A stretch of 64,000 nucleotides of DNA, taken from contig CASFNG010000006.1 of NCBI GenBank assembly GCA_949296075.1, forward strand, positions 124,001 through 188,000, in the 5' to 3' direction. A program made the translations under genes and the position numbers. Below are positions 15,273 through 24,177 of the stretch, in pieces (the stretch's first letter is position 1; each line of letters starts with the position of its first letter). This stretch comes from an uncultured Parabacteroides sp. (GTDB lineage Bacteria; Bacteroidota; Bacteroidia; Bacteroidales; Tannerellaceae). The notes under the pieces are model-generated. The model had not been told where the DNA came from and ran no database searches. It saw only the letters and a list, made by a program, of their open reading frames with translations.

Positions 15273-17546
15273 TTATTCCGGCATTTTGTCGGCCGAGGGA
15301 GGTGGAGCGCCCAGTCCCCAAACCTTGTTCGCTCTCGGCCCCATCTCTATCTCAAGCACCCCGCCGCCAGCTATGTCTTTATGGCTGAACCAAGGCTGAT
15401 CCAGCTCTACGCCATTTAGCTTAACCGACTGCACGTACTTGTTCTCCGGTGAGGCATGGTTCGCCCGGATCTCGAACACCTTGCCGTTACCCAAGTCGAT
15501 CTTAGCGTCCGTGAACATGGGACTGCCGATATTATATACCGGGAAACCGGGGGTTACCGGATAAAATCCCAACTGGCTGAATACCACGAAGGCTGACATA
15601 CCGCCTCCGTCCTCATCACCCGGCACACCCATCAAGTCGTTGCGGAACCACTGGTTAAGGAGCGTGCGGATACGCTTTTGGGTCATCCACGGCTTACCCG
15701 CGTAATTATACAGATACGGGATATGCAAGCTCGGCTCATTGGCCATCGAGAACATCCCGACATTCCCCGTATGGTCCGGCAAGGTGGAATAGAATTGCCA
15801 TTTAGACATCCCTAAAGGTGTGTTAAACATGGAATCCAAGGCCTGCGTGAACCGCTCATTCCCTCCGATCAAAGAGACTAAGTCGCCTATATTATGCTGT
15901 ACGTCCCAACGGTATATATAACCGTTGTTCTCGTCATAATAATCACGAGCCCCCAAGCCACCATCGTAACGATAATCAAGCGGGTAGATAAACCGGCCAT
16001 CCTTATCCTTCGGGTGGAAGAAGCCGGTCTCCGAATTAAAGACATTCCGGTAATTATACGAGCGGCGCAAGTAATAATCAGCCTCATCCGTCTTTCCAAG
16101 TTCCTGAGCGATCTGCGAAAGGCACCATTCATCGTAGGAAGTCCCCAGCGTCACGGCGATAGGTTGTCGCTTCTCCCAAACGGACACATTAGGCACCGTC
16201 TCCTTCTCACCCGGTCTCAACGCCGGAATATACCCATGCTCTTTATAGAAATCGTCCAACCAGCCCGCGGGAGCCGCCGACCAGGGGATCAAGGTCTTCT
16301 CCTCGATTCCTTTCTTGCAGGCGATATAGGCTTTATCCAGATCAAATCCTCGCAGCCCTTTCCGGTAACCATCTATCACGGTGGCGACCGCATGGTTCGA
16401 GTTCATGCGCCGCGTATCTCCCGTCACCTCGGGGAAAGTGGGCATCCAGTTCGTACCCATCTGCTCCGCCATCAGCAGGAAAGAGTTGATGATGTCGTTC
16501 TCTCGGTCCGAGTCTATCAAGACTCTCAGCGGGTGCGTGGCACGATAAGTATCCCAGATCCAGTCGTCGGTATAGAAAGGCCGCCCGTCATCCTCATGTA
16601 CCTGCCCATCAAACGCGCTGTAATAGCGACCATCCTCACTCAAGCAGATCGGGCGCTCATAACAACGATACAACGAGGTATAAAATACCGCCTTCTCATC
16701 CTCCGTACCTCCTTGCACCTTGATTTTGCCCAACGCCTCGTTCCAGGTGCTACGAGCCACTTTTGCGGCCACATCCACGTCGTAAGCGGCGATCTCCCGC
16801 TTCAGGTTCTTTTGAGCCTGCTCAGCGCTGATAAAGGAGATACCGTAACGGATCCCTAACCTTTGGGTCGATTTGCCGAAACAAAGCGCGATAGCGGCGT
16901 TCGTACCTTCCACGGATTTCGCCTCATAATTGATACTTCCGTCCGACACTACCCCTATCCTCTCCGGCTCCTGCTCGGTCTCAGCATACAAGAATACCTT
17001 CGTTTTCTTATCGATATACTGATACCCGCTCACGGCATTGCCTTCAACCTCCAATTTACCGTTCCGGCTATTCAACACCAGATACACAGGTTCTTGCCGC
17101 TCGAAGGAGAGCGCATAAACAGCGCTTTGGTGAGATGGCGCATAATCCACCTCTATCCCTGCCTCGTCCAAATATACCTGATAACGATACGGCCGGATCC
17201 TCTCCTGATCGTAGCTATAAGCAATCACAGGCTTCAGGCCAGACTCAGCCCCTTGATAGGGACAAATATTGAAAGCCGAGCGCTCCCGGTGATTTGTCAC
17301 GATCACGGGTAATCCACCCAAACGGTCGCCCGTGAAGTCAGCCCGCTCCGGATATACCCGCAACATGCTGTTTGGCAAATGTACCGTCGGGAAAGTCGGT
17401 ACCAGCAAATGGCTGATATTTCCCATATACGGGTTCACATAGTCTACCGGATCACGATCCGATACCGTATTTGCACCCGGAGCGCAAGCACCCATCACGA
17501 GGATGGATGCCAGCAGCGCCAAGCTATTTCTCCATGTCTTGTTCAT
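15273..17546 (-). CDS. GH92 alpha-mannosidase, lipoprotein
   Basis: A 757-residue family 92 exo-alpha-mannosidase (Ca-dependent, inverting), last gene of the locus. It has a lipoprotein-type signal ending MGAC (Cys21), no acidic residues straight after the Cys, and so is perhaps periplasmic-facing. Conserved blocks: DYVNPYMGNISHLLVPTFP near 35, WIWDTYRATHPLRVL near 330, DENNGYIYRWDVQHNIGDL near 545, ANEPSLHIPYLYNYAG near 600, and GDEDGGGMSAFVVFSQLGFYPV near 645, which carries the acidic pair at the catalytic-base position. It departs from its neighbours in several blocks (NISHLLV in place of GGHGHVF, and GGGMSAF for GQMSAW), which suggests a different linkage or substrate. It lies 29 bases after the next GH92. 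Confidence 0.9.
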   Translation of the reverse strand: MNKTWRNSLALLASILVMGACAPGANTVSDRDPVDYVNPYMGNISHLLVPTFPTVHLPNSMLRVYPERADFTGDRLGGLPVIVTNHRERSAFNICPYQGAESGLKPVIAYSYDQERIRPYRYQVYLDEAGIEVDYAPSHQSAVYALSFERQEPVYLVLNSRNGKLEVEGNAVSGYQYIDKKTKVFLYAETEQEPERIGVVSDGSINYEAKSVEGTNAAIALCFGKSTQRLGIRYGISFISAEQAQKNLKREIAAYDVDVAAKVARSTWNEALGKIKVQGGTEDEKAVFYTSLYRCYERPICLSEDGRYYSAFDGQVHEDDGRPFYTDDWIWDTYRATHPLRVLIDSDRENDIINSFLLMAEQMGTNWMPTFPEVTGDTRRMNSNHAVATVIDGYRKGLRGFDLDKAYIACKKGIEEKTLIPWSAAPAGWLDDFYKEHGYIPALRPGEKETVPNVSVWEKRQPIAVTLGTSYDEWCLSQIAQELGKTDEADYYLRRSYNYRNVFNSETGFFHPKDKDGRFIYPLDYRYDGGLGARDYYDENNGYIYRWDVQHNIGDLVSLIGGNERFTQALDSMFNTPLGMSKWQFYSTLPDHTGNVGMFSMANEPSLHIPYLYNYAGKPWMTQKRIRTLLNQWFRNDLMGVPGDEDGGGMSAFVVFSQLGFYPVTPGFPVYNIGSPMFTDAKIDLGNGKVFEIRANHASPENKYVQSVKLNGVELDQPWFSHKDIAGGGVLEIEMGPRANKVWGLGAPPPSADKMPE

Positions 17547-17575
17547 TTATCTACTTAATCTAAGTTGAACAAACC

Positions 17576-19858
17576 TTATTCCGCGGTCTTCGGGCGAGCT
17601 TCCGGTGCCGCCCCGAATTCCTTGTTCGGGGTATTCCCCATAACAAAGGTAAGATTACCACCCTTCATGATGTCCTCATACAAGATATACGACTTATCGT
17701 AAGGCTTGCCATTCAGCGTAACCGACTGGATATAGACATTCTCCTTACCGTTATTCTGGGCTACTATCTCAAACGTCTTTCCCTCAGGTAAACAAATGGA
17801 GGCCTTGTCGAACAGCGGACTTCCGAATACATATACGCCATTGGACGGATTCACCTGATAGAAGCCCAAGGCAGACATCACGTGCCATGCCGACATCTGT
17901 CCGCAATCCTCATTCCCGATCACGCCATCCGGCTGATCCGTATAGAACTCATCCTGGATATAACGCACCTTCTCGGCCGTCTTCCATTGCTGGCCGGCAT
18001 AAGGATAGAGGTAAGTCACGTGGTGGCTCGGCTCGTTCCCATGAGCGTACATACCGATCAAGCCGCTAATATCGGGAGAGGCATTCTCACCCATATCCCC
18101 TTCCACGACGAAGAGGGAATCCAGCTTGGTGACAAACGGAGCGTCGCCTCCCATCAGCTCGATCAGCCCTTCCGGATGCTGCGGCACGAAGAAGGTATAA
18201 TGCCACCCGTTGCCCTCGCTGAAGTCGCCTACGCTATGGACCGACTGGATCGGATCGTAAGGCGTACGCCAGCTGCCGTCGTCCATCTTCGGACGGATAA
18301 AGTTAATGCTTTTATCGAAATATTGGGTATAATATTTACCGCGTTTCAGATAATTCTGGTAATCATCCACTTTACCCATTTTTTTCGCCGCCAGCGCGAT
18401 GCCCCAGTCGCCCACGGCATACTCCATCGCTATGGAGGTAGCCTCGTGTATCTTGTCGCAGGGGATATATCCCTTCTCCAACAGATAAGGAACCCCGTTC
18501 TGTTTCTCATAGACCGACGAGGCCACCATCGCGTGATAAGCCCGATCCGCGTCAAAACCCTTGAATCCCTTCAAGTAAGCGTCGGCGATCACGGGGATAG
18601 CGCTATAACCCGGCATCTGGTTTGTCTCACCTCCTACCAACGGCCAGATCGGTAATTTCCCCTGCTGATCGTAAATACTCAACATCGAGTTCACCATATC
18701 AGGCACGTACTGCGGCTTGATGATCGTAAACAAGGGATGCAACGTACGATAGGTATCCCACAACGAGAAAGTGGAGTAGTTCTTCCACGTGTTATTCGTA
18801 TATACCTTATCATCATGCCCCCTGAAATCACCGTTCGCGTCGCAATAAAGAGTCGGGGCGATAAACATGTGATACATGGCCGTGTAGAAGATCTTCTTCG
18901 CACGCTCATCTTGCGTGTCAATATCAACGCAAGCCAACTGCTCGTTCCATTTCCGGTCCGCCTCTTGACGTACCCGCTCAAAGTCCCAATCTGCCAGCTC
19001 GGCCTCCATATTAGCCAACGCTCCCGCGCAGCTCACGGACGAGATAGCCACCTTCACTTGGGCCACTTGAGGATTACCCTTGAAGGAGATCACGCCTTTC
19101 ACGGACTCACCTTTCAGCTCATCCTGACCCGCGGCAGCGTCATCGTTGAACACATCCAGCGACTCGATAGGCTGGTCGCTCTTCAACGTGAAGAACACCT
19201 TATGCCGCGGGCTCCATCCCTTCGAGAAGCGGTATCCCTCAACCGTATATTCATCGACCTTTTTCAGGTATGTATCATAGGCTTGGTCGCCAATGCCCTC
19301 CTTCAAGTTAATCAAGAGCCGACGAGCCCCGTCAGTAGGATAGGTATAACGATGCAAGGCGACACGCTCCGTAGCCGTAAGCTCCACCTTCACGCCATTG
19401 TCCATCAGCAGCGAGTAATAACCCGGAGCCACCGACTCGTTAGCGTGCTTATAATAAGAGGAAGCCGCTCCCTCGATATTATCCTGCTCCCCGCGCAGCG
19501 TACGTACCTCACCCGTATAAGGCATCAGCAGCACGTCGCCCAGGTCTGAACAGCCTGTACCGCTCAAGTGCGTATGGCTGAAGCCGATCACGATACTATC
19601 CGAGTAATGGTAACCGGAGCACCAGTCCCATCCCTTACAAATATTCTGCGGCCCGACTTGCACCGCCCCGAAGGGGACATTAGCCCCCACGAACACGTGT
19701 CCATGCCCACCCGATCCGATATAGGGATCCACGTAAGCCGTATACTCCGTCGCTACCTTCTCCGTCTGTACCGGAGCCGAGCAAGATACCGCAAACCCGC
19801 CCAAGCAAAGGGCGAGTACGGGTATCCATGATTTATGCAATCTATTATTTACGATCAT
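17576..19858 (-). CDS. GH92 alpha-mannosidase, lipoprotein
   Basis: A 760-residue family 92 enzyme, the most canonical of the four in this window. The signal ends AVSC (Cys26). Blocks: YVDPYIGSGGHGHVFVGANV near 42, GFSHTHLSGTGCSDLGDVL near 93, LWDTYRTLHPLF near 368, SEGNGWHYTFFVPQHPEGL near 550, HGNEPSHHVTYLYPYAG near 606, and GNEDCGQMSAWHVMSALGFY near 650. Such enzymes remove terminal alpha-mannose, often alpha-1,2, from N-glycans or mannan. The start ATG overlaps the stop of the upstream GH92 as ATGA, so the two are translationally coupled. Confidence 0.93.
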   Translation of the reverse strand: MIVNNRLHKSWIPVLALCLGGFAVSCSAPVQTEKVATEYTAYVDPYIGSGGHGHVFVGANVPFGAVQVGPQNICKGWDWCSGYHYSDSIVIGFSHTHLSGTGCSDLGDVLLMPYTGEVRTLRGEQDNIEGAASSYYKHANESVAPGYYSLLMDNGVKVELTATERVALHRYTYPTDGARRLLINLKEGIGDQAYDTYLKKVDEYTVEGYRFSKGWSPRHKVFFTLKSDQPIESLDVFNDDAAAGQDELKGESVKGVISFKGNPQVAQVKVAISSVSCAGALANMEAELADWDFERVRQEADRKWNEQLACVDIDTQDERAKKIFYTAMYHMFIAPTLYCDANGDFRGHDDKVYTNNTWKNYSTFSLWDTYRTLHPLFTIIKPQYVPDMVNSMLSIYDQQGKLPIWPLVGGETNQMPGYSAIPVIADAYLKGFKGFDADRAYHAMVASSVYEKQNGVPYLLEKGYIPCDKIHEATSIAMEYAVGDWGIALAAKKMGKVDDYQNYLKRGKYYTQYFDKSINFIRPKMDDGSWRTPYDPIQSVHSVGDFSEGNGWHYTFFVPQHPEGLIELMGGDAPFVTKLDSLFVVEGDMGENASPDISGLIGMYAHGNEPSHHVTYLYPYAGQQWKTAEKVRYIQDEFYTDQPDGVIGNEDCGQMSAWHVMSALGFYQVNPSNGVYVFGSPLFDKASICLPEGKTFEIVAQNNGKENVYIQSVTLNGKPYDKSYILYEDIMKGGNLTFVMGNTPNKEFGAAPEARPKTAE

Positions 19859-22206
19859 TTTCTCTTTTTATTAGATTTAGCCGATATAGGGGTTAATTTC
19901 TGGACGCCCTCCTCATTCACGGAGAAAGAGTAAGGCAGATCTTCCGGACGCGTGCCACGGTTCAGGTTAGGCTGATCCCCCATCTTGATGTCGATCACGC
20001 CTCCCTTGAACATCTCGTTATGATCCAGATAGTTCTTAGTGTATTCCTTCCCGTTGAACGTCATCGACTCGATATACATATTCTTGTCGCTATTGGCAGG
20101 TGCGTTGATCACCAAGTCGTTGCCATTCTCGAAATGCAAGGTGGCCTTCTTGAACAAGGGCGCGCCCATCACATACTGCGTAGTGCCCGGAGCCACCGGA
20201 TAGAATCCCAAGGCCGAGAACACATACCAAGCCGAGGTCTGCCCGTTATCCTCGTCGCCACAATAGCCATCAGGACCGGGCGTGTACATACGATCCATCA
20301 CCTGACGGAGCCAATATTGCGCCTTCCAAGGCTCGCCCGCGTAGTTGTACAGGTAAATCATGTGCTGGATCGGCTGGTTGCCATGCGCGTAGTTGCCCAT
20401 GTTCATCACGGTCATCTCGCGGATCTCGTGGATCACGGCACCATAATAGCTGTCATCAAACAAAGGCGGCACGGCGAACACGGAATCAAGCATCATCACG
20501 AACGTATCCCGGCCTCCCATCAAGTCGATCAGTCCCTGCGGATCGTGGAACACCGACCAGGAATAGTGCCAGCTGTTGCCTTCCGTGAAAGCGTCGCCCC
20601 ATTTCAGCGGCGAGAAAGGAGCCATGAACTCCCCATTCTTGTTCTTGCCCCGCATCAACTTGGTCTCTGCGTCGTACAGATTCTTGTAGTTCAACGCCCG
20701 GCGCGCGAACAGCTCCACCTCTTTCTTCGGGCGTTTCAGCTCCTTGGCGAGCTTCCAGATGCACCAGTCATCGTAGGCGTACTCCAGCGTACGGGCGGCG
20801 TTCTCATTGATCTTCACGTCGTAAGGCACGTAACCCAGCGTATTGTAGTACTCGTGTCCTAAACGTCCGGTGGAAGATACCTTCGGGTGTACGTTCTCCG
20901 TGCCGTGGATCAACCCCTCGTACAAGGTCTGCACATCCTCCACTCTCACGCCTTTCATGTACGCGTCCACCAATACGGAGGCGGAATTGTTGCCTACCAT
21001 GCAACCGCGATGGCCGGGGCTTGCCCACTCGGGGAAAAAGCCACTCTCCTTATAGGTATTGATCAAGCCCTCCTGCATCTCCTTGTTCATCGACGGGAAC
21101 ATCAGGTTCAGGAAGGGGAACAGGCAGCGGAAGGTGTCCCAGAAGCCGGTATCCGTGAACATATAGCCCGGCAGCACCTGCCCGTTATAGGGACTATAAT
21201 GAACCACCTCGCCCCGCTCGTTGATCTCATAGAACTTACGCGGGAACAACAGGGCGCGATACATACAGGAATAGAAGGTACGGTACTGATCCAAGTTGCC
21301 TCCCTCTACCTCGATCTTACCTAATTGCTCGTTCCAGGCGGCTTTTCCTTTTTGCACCAAGGTATCAAAACTGTCATTGCCCAATTCCTTCAGGTTCAAG
21401 GCAGCCTGCTCAAGGCTGATGAACGAGGAGGCAACCTTGGCGTGTACGATCTCCCCCTTCTTGGTCTGGAAGCCGATCACGGCACCCACATGGTCGCCGG
21501 TCTGCTCCCTCGCCCCTTCCTTCAAGGAAGATCCGCTGAAGGTAGCCTCATACGTGAACGGCTTGTCGAACTCGATCACGAAATAATTCTTGAAATTATC
21601 GGGTACCCCGCCGCTGTTCTTCGTGGAATAGCCCACGATCTTGTTCTCGCCCGGGATCACCTGGATCGAGGAACCTTTATCCAAGGCATCCACCACGATA
21701 TACGAATGCTCGTTCTCCGGGAAGGTGAAGCGGAACATCGCCGCGCGCTCCGTCGGAGTAAGCTCAGTCACCACATCATGTTCCGCCAAATATACCTTAT
21801 AATAATAGGCCTTGGCGATCTCTCCCTTATGCGAGAACCAGCTGGCACGCTTGTCCTGGTCGAACTCCGGCTTCCCTACCACCGGCATGATCACGAACTG
21901 CCCGTAATCATTGATCCACGGGCTCGGCTGGTGGGTCTGCTTAAAGCCGCGGATCTTGTTGGCCGTATATACATACTGCCAGCCATCCCCCATCTTCCCG
22001 GTCTGGGGAGTCCAGAAATTCATGCCCCAAGGCCGGGCGATAGCCGGATAGGTGTTGCCGGTCGACAGCTCAAAGGTAGATTGAGTCCCCACCAATGGGT
22101 TCACGTACTCAACCGGATCCGACACGTCGTTGATGGCCGACACGGGATTAGCCCCCCACGTCAGCAACGCCGCTATCGCCGCGATCCATAAAATTTTTTT
22201 CCTCAT
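19855..22206 (-). CDS. GH92 alpha-mannosidase, secreted
   Basis: A 783-residue family 92 enzyme with a cleavable signal peptide (MRKKILWIAAIAALLTWGANPVSA) and no lipobox, hence probably soluble in the periplasm. Blocks: EYVNPLVGTQSTFELSTGNTYPAIARPWGMNF near 34-65, DTGFWDTFRCLFPFLNL near 360, TEGNSWHYSWSVFHDPQGL near 550, HGNQPIQHMIYLYNYAG near 608 and GDEDNGQTSAWYVFSALGFYPV near 653. Two features set it apart: a Gln (about 611) where the two downstream enzymes have Glu in the GNEP loop, and GTQSTFELSTGNTYP in place of GGHGH. It is first of the three mannosidase genes and has its own promoter candidate at 22308-22338. Confidence 0.92.
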   Translation of the reverse strand: MRKKILWIAAIAALLTWGANPVSAINDVSDPVEYVNPLVGTQSTFELSTGNTYPAIARPWGMNFWTPQTGKMGDGWQYVYTANKIRGFKQTHQPSPWINDYGQFVIMPVVGKPEFDQDKRASWFSHKGEIAKAYYYKVYLAEHDVVTELTPTERAAMFRFTFPENEHSYIVVDALDKGSSIQVIPGENKIVGYSTKNSGGVPDNFKNYFVIEFDKPFTYEATFSGSSLKEGAREQTGDHVGAVIGFQTKKGEIVHAKVASSFISLEQAALNLKELGNDSFDTLVQKGKAAWNEQLGKIEVEGGNLDQYRTFYSCMYRALLFPRKFYEINERGEVVHYSPYNGQVLPGYMFTDTGFWDTFRCLFPFLNLMFPSMNKEMQEGLINTYKESGFFPEWASPGHRGCMVGNNSASVLVDAYMKGVRVEDVQTLYEGLIHGTENVHPKVSSTGRLGHEYYNTLGYVPYDVKINENAARTLEYAYDDWCIWKLAKELKRPKKEVELFARRALNYKNLYDAETKLMRGKNKNGEFMAPFSPLKWGDAFTEGNSWHYSWSVFHDPQGLIDLMGGRDTFVMMLDSVFAVPPLFDDSYYGAVIHEIREMTVMNMGNYAHGNQPIQHMIYLYNYAGEPWKAQYWLRQVMDRMYTPGPDGYCGDEDNGQTSAWYVFSALGFYPVAPGTTQYVMGAPLFKKATLHFENGNDLVINAPANSDKNMYIESMTFNGKEYTKNYLDHNEMFKGGVIDIKMGDQPNLNRGTRPEDLPYSFSVNEEGVQKLTPISAKSNKKRK

Positions 22207-22307
22207 AATGTAATTTACTTATAAAATGAATAAATGATAAATTCCCGTTCTCGGCGCCCCGCCCGGTTCCGTCAACGCGGGCACCCGCTCTCTCCACTAA
22301 CAGATCA

Positions 22308-22338
22308 CAAAATTAACGATTAATTCGCGACCTCCAAG
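22308..22338 (-). promoter_or_regulatory. Promoter of the three-gene GH92 block
   Basis: Minus strand: CTTG (22338-22335), a 19-base spacer, then TAATTTTG (22315-22308), an exact -7 box. It would let the mannosidases be expressed apart from SusCD, with a GC-rich leader of roughly 95 bases that can fold (for example GCGGGTGCCCGC). Confidence 0.6.
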
Positions 22339-22396
22339 CCTTTCCGCTTGGCAAAAGGCGGGCCGGAGGCCTACTTCCCCCTAATGGAAGGTTGAC

Positions 22397-22455
22397 TTCC
22401 ACGGTGTGGGAGCCTAACTACCATTCCTCGGGAGTCCGGCTCCCACGGCGTGGAA
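22397..22455 (-). repeat. Imperfect inverted repeats between susD and GH92
   Basis: The 349-base gap from 22207 to 22555 is unusually structured. TTCCACGGTGTGGGAGCC (22397-22414) is complementary at 16 of 18 positions to GGCTCCCACGGCGTGGAA (22438-22455). A third related copy, CCCACGTGGAAGAG, begins near 22468. A further small stem, CCAAGC/GCTTGG, lies at about 22335-22352 on the promoter's upstream side. The gap also holds the SusD terminator and the GH92 promoter. Confidence 0.6.
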
Positions 22456-22485
22456 ATCCGGTTATCCCCCACGTGGAAGAGAATC

Positions 22486-22519
22486 AAAAAAGGGCACGCC
22501 AAGATCATTTGGCGTGCCC
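22486..22519 (-). terminator. Intrinsic terminator after the promoter-distal SusCD pair
   Basis: Minus strand: GGGCACGCCAA (22519-22509) and TTGGCGTGCCC (22502-22492) form a perfect 11-base stem with a 6-base loop, followed by a run of six T. It lies 36 bases after susD and before GH92. Confidence 0.92.
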
Positions 22520-22555
22520 TGTCTTAATGGATCATGGATCCTTGTCGCGCTCTTT

Positions 22556-24148
22556 TTATTTCTCCGAATAGCCCGTGTTCTGGGTCAGGTTCGGGTTACG
22601 TTGGATCTCGTTTACGGGGATCGGCCAATAAAGGTCGGTATCCTTGAAGGTAGCGCCGCTACCGTTCTTCGCCCCGATCAGGTCAACAAACGTAACCTGG
22701 CCTTGATTCGTGGAGGAAATATCCGGGAACTTGTTGATACGTACGCACAGATCCCACAGCTTCATCTCAAGCGGCATCTCGCGCAGACGCTCTTTCCAGC
22801 ACTCCTCGATGAAGGCCTGCTTGCCATAGCCTTGCAGCTCAGCGGCGATCTCCGAGGCGGAGCGGCCATTCATGTCGGCGCGCTCCTTCACCTCAGCCAA
22901 GTAGTTGGCGGCATCCGAGGTAACACCCGAAGTCTGGGCGATACACTCAGCGGCGGAAAGCAGGGTCTCGGCGTAACGATAGAGGTTCCAGTCCTTCGTA
23001 CCGACACCGGTGTTCAGGATCGCCTCCTTATCGTACCAATACCAGTTGCAGAGCATCTTCATGTCCAGTACCTTATGGTCAACCGGATGCTCATAGGTAC
23101 GGTGGAAGAACTGGTTCATCTGGCCGCGCAAGTCGTCAGACTCGTACACGTTCAGATAACGCTCGCTCACGCCAAACACGTTCACCCACAAGGAGTAATG
23201 GTTACCCGTGGAAGTGTTGGAGAAGAAGTTGGCGGAAGCCAAGTTGAAAGCATGAACCGGGACGTTACCGTTGTTCGAGATCGAGCCATCATACTCGTAA
23301 GCGTAGATCACCTCAGGCAGGTCGTCGTTCTCGCGCAGCTTGTTATACGCGCTACCCAAAGCCATATCATCGTTGGTCGTCAGCGAGAACTGGTTGCTGC
23401 CGATCACGTCCTCCAGCAGCGGAGTGGCCGAAGCGTAATCGCCCAAGCGCATATGGACATCCGCCAATAACATATCGGCAGCGTAGCGAGTCACACGATG
23501 GCCATTACCGGCGAAAGTAGCGGCAGGCAAGTTCTCCACGGCATATTGCAAGTCCGGGATAACCACGTTCGTATAGATCTCCGAGACGGCGGTACGGGTA
23601 GGATAAGTGATCTGGTCCACATCCTCCGTCACGTCCGTCACCATCGGCACATCGCCGAACATCTTGATCAGGTAGAAATAGTTCAATGCCCGGAAGAAAC
23701 GAGCCTCGGCAAGATATTGCTCCTTGTTGTTCATATCCACGCCATCGATATATTTCACGACAGCGTTCGCTACGTTGACTGCCTCATAGCATTTTTCCCA
23801 CGCGTTATTCGTCAGGTAGTTACAGCAAGACTGCGTATAACTCTGGCGATTCAGGTTACGGGCATACTGGCAATCCACCTCCTGCCCCTCATACTCGTTG
23901 GTGAAATAGCCCGTCACCATGTTCATGACAGATACGCTGGAACCTCTATAGGCTCCCGACATATCCGACAACATAGAGGGGGCCCCGTTGCGGTACAGGT
24001 AATTGACATTGCCCACGATGTCCTCCTCGGTCTGATAATAGGTCTCCAAGGTCAACGACGACTTCGGATTCTCCTCCAAGAAGTTGTCGCACGCGGTGAA
24101 CATCGCGAGTCCCGCGCACAGTATAGTTGTTGTTAGTATTCTTTTCAT
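22556..24148 (-). CDS. SusD/RagB-family glycan-binding lipoprotein (pair 1)
   Basis: A 530-residue surface lipoprotein of the SusD family. The signal ends FTAC (Cys20) and is followed by DNFLEENP, an acidic stretch typical of surface export in Bacteroidetes. Helical TPR-like segments (WEKCYEAVNVANAVVKYIDG, AEARFFRALNYFYLIKMFGDVPMV) and the C-terminal FIEECWKERLREMPLEMKLWDLCVR plus WPIPVNEIQRNPNLTQNTGY are family-typical. It would act as the lid of the SusC channel and bind mannosides at the cell surface; the ligand is inferred from the GH92 neighbours. It starts 29 bases after its SusC partner, the same spacing as in the second pair. Confidence 0.95.
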   Translation of the reverse strand: MKRILTTTILCAGLAMFTACDNFLEENPKSSLTLETYYQTEEDIVGNVNYLYRNGAPSMLSDMSGAYRGSSVSVMNMVTGYFTNEYEGQEVDCQYARNLNRQSYTQSCCNYLTNNAWEKCYEAVNVANAVVKYIDGVDMNNKEQYLAEARFFRALNYFYLIKMFGDVPMVTDVTEDVDQITYPTRTAVSEIYTNVVIPDLQYAVENLPAATFAGNGHRVTRYAADMLLADVHMRLGDYASATPLLEDVIGSNQFSLTTNDDMALGSAYNKLRENDDLPEVIYAYEYDGSISNNGNVPVHAFNLASANFFSNTSTGNHYSLWVNVFGVSERYLNVYESDDLRGQMNQFFHRTYEHPVDHKVLDMKMLCNWYWYDKEAILNTGVGTKDWNLYRYAETLLSAAECIAQTSGVTSDAANYLAEVKERADMNGRSASEIAAELQGYGKQAFIEECWKERLREMPLEMKLWDLCVRINKFPDISSTNQGQVTFVDLIGAKNGSGATFKDTDLYWPIPVNEIQRNPNLTQNTGYSEK

Positions 24149-24177
24149 CTCGGTTTGTTAAATAAAATATCGGTTAA

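Noticed and set aside
16863..17312. Several 140-320 codon plus-strand frames across the GH92 and SusCD region
   Set aside because: All are antisense to strong coding genes and show no motif, signal or promoter of their own.
22397..22480. CRISPR-like or insertion-sequence repeat
   Set aside because: Only two or three imperfect copies, no regular spacers, no transposase nearby; described as an inverted repeat instead.
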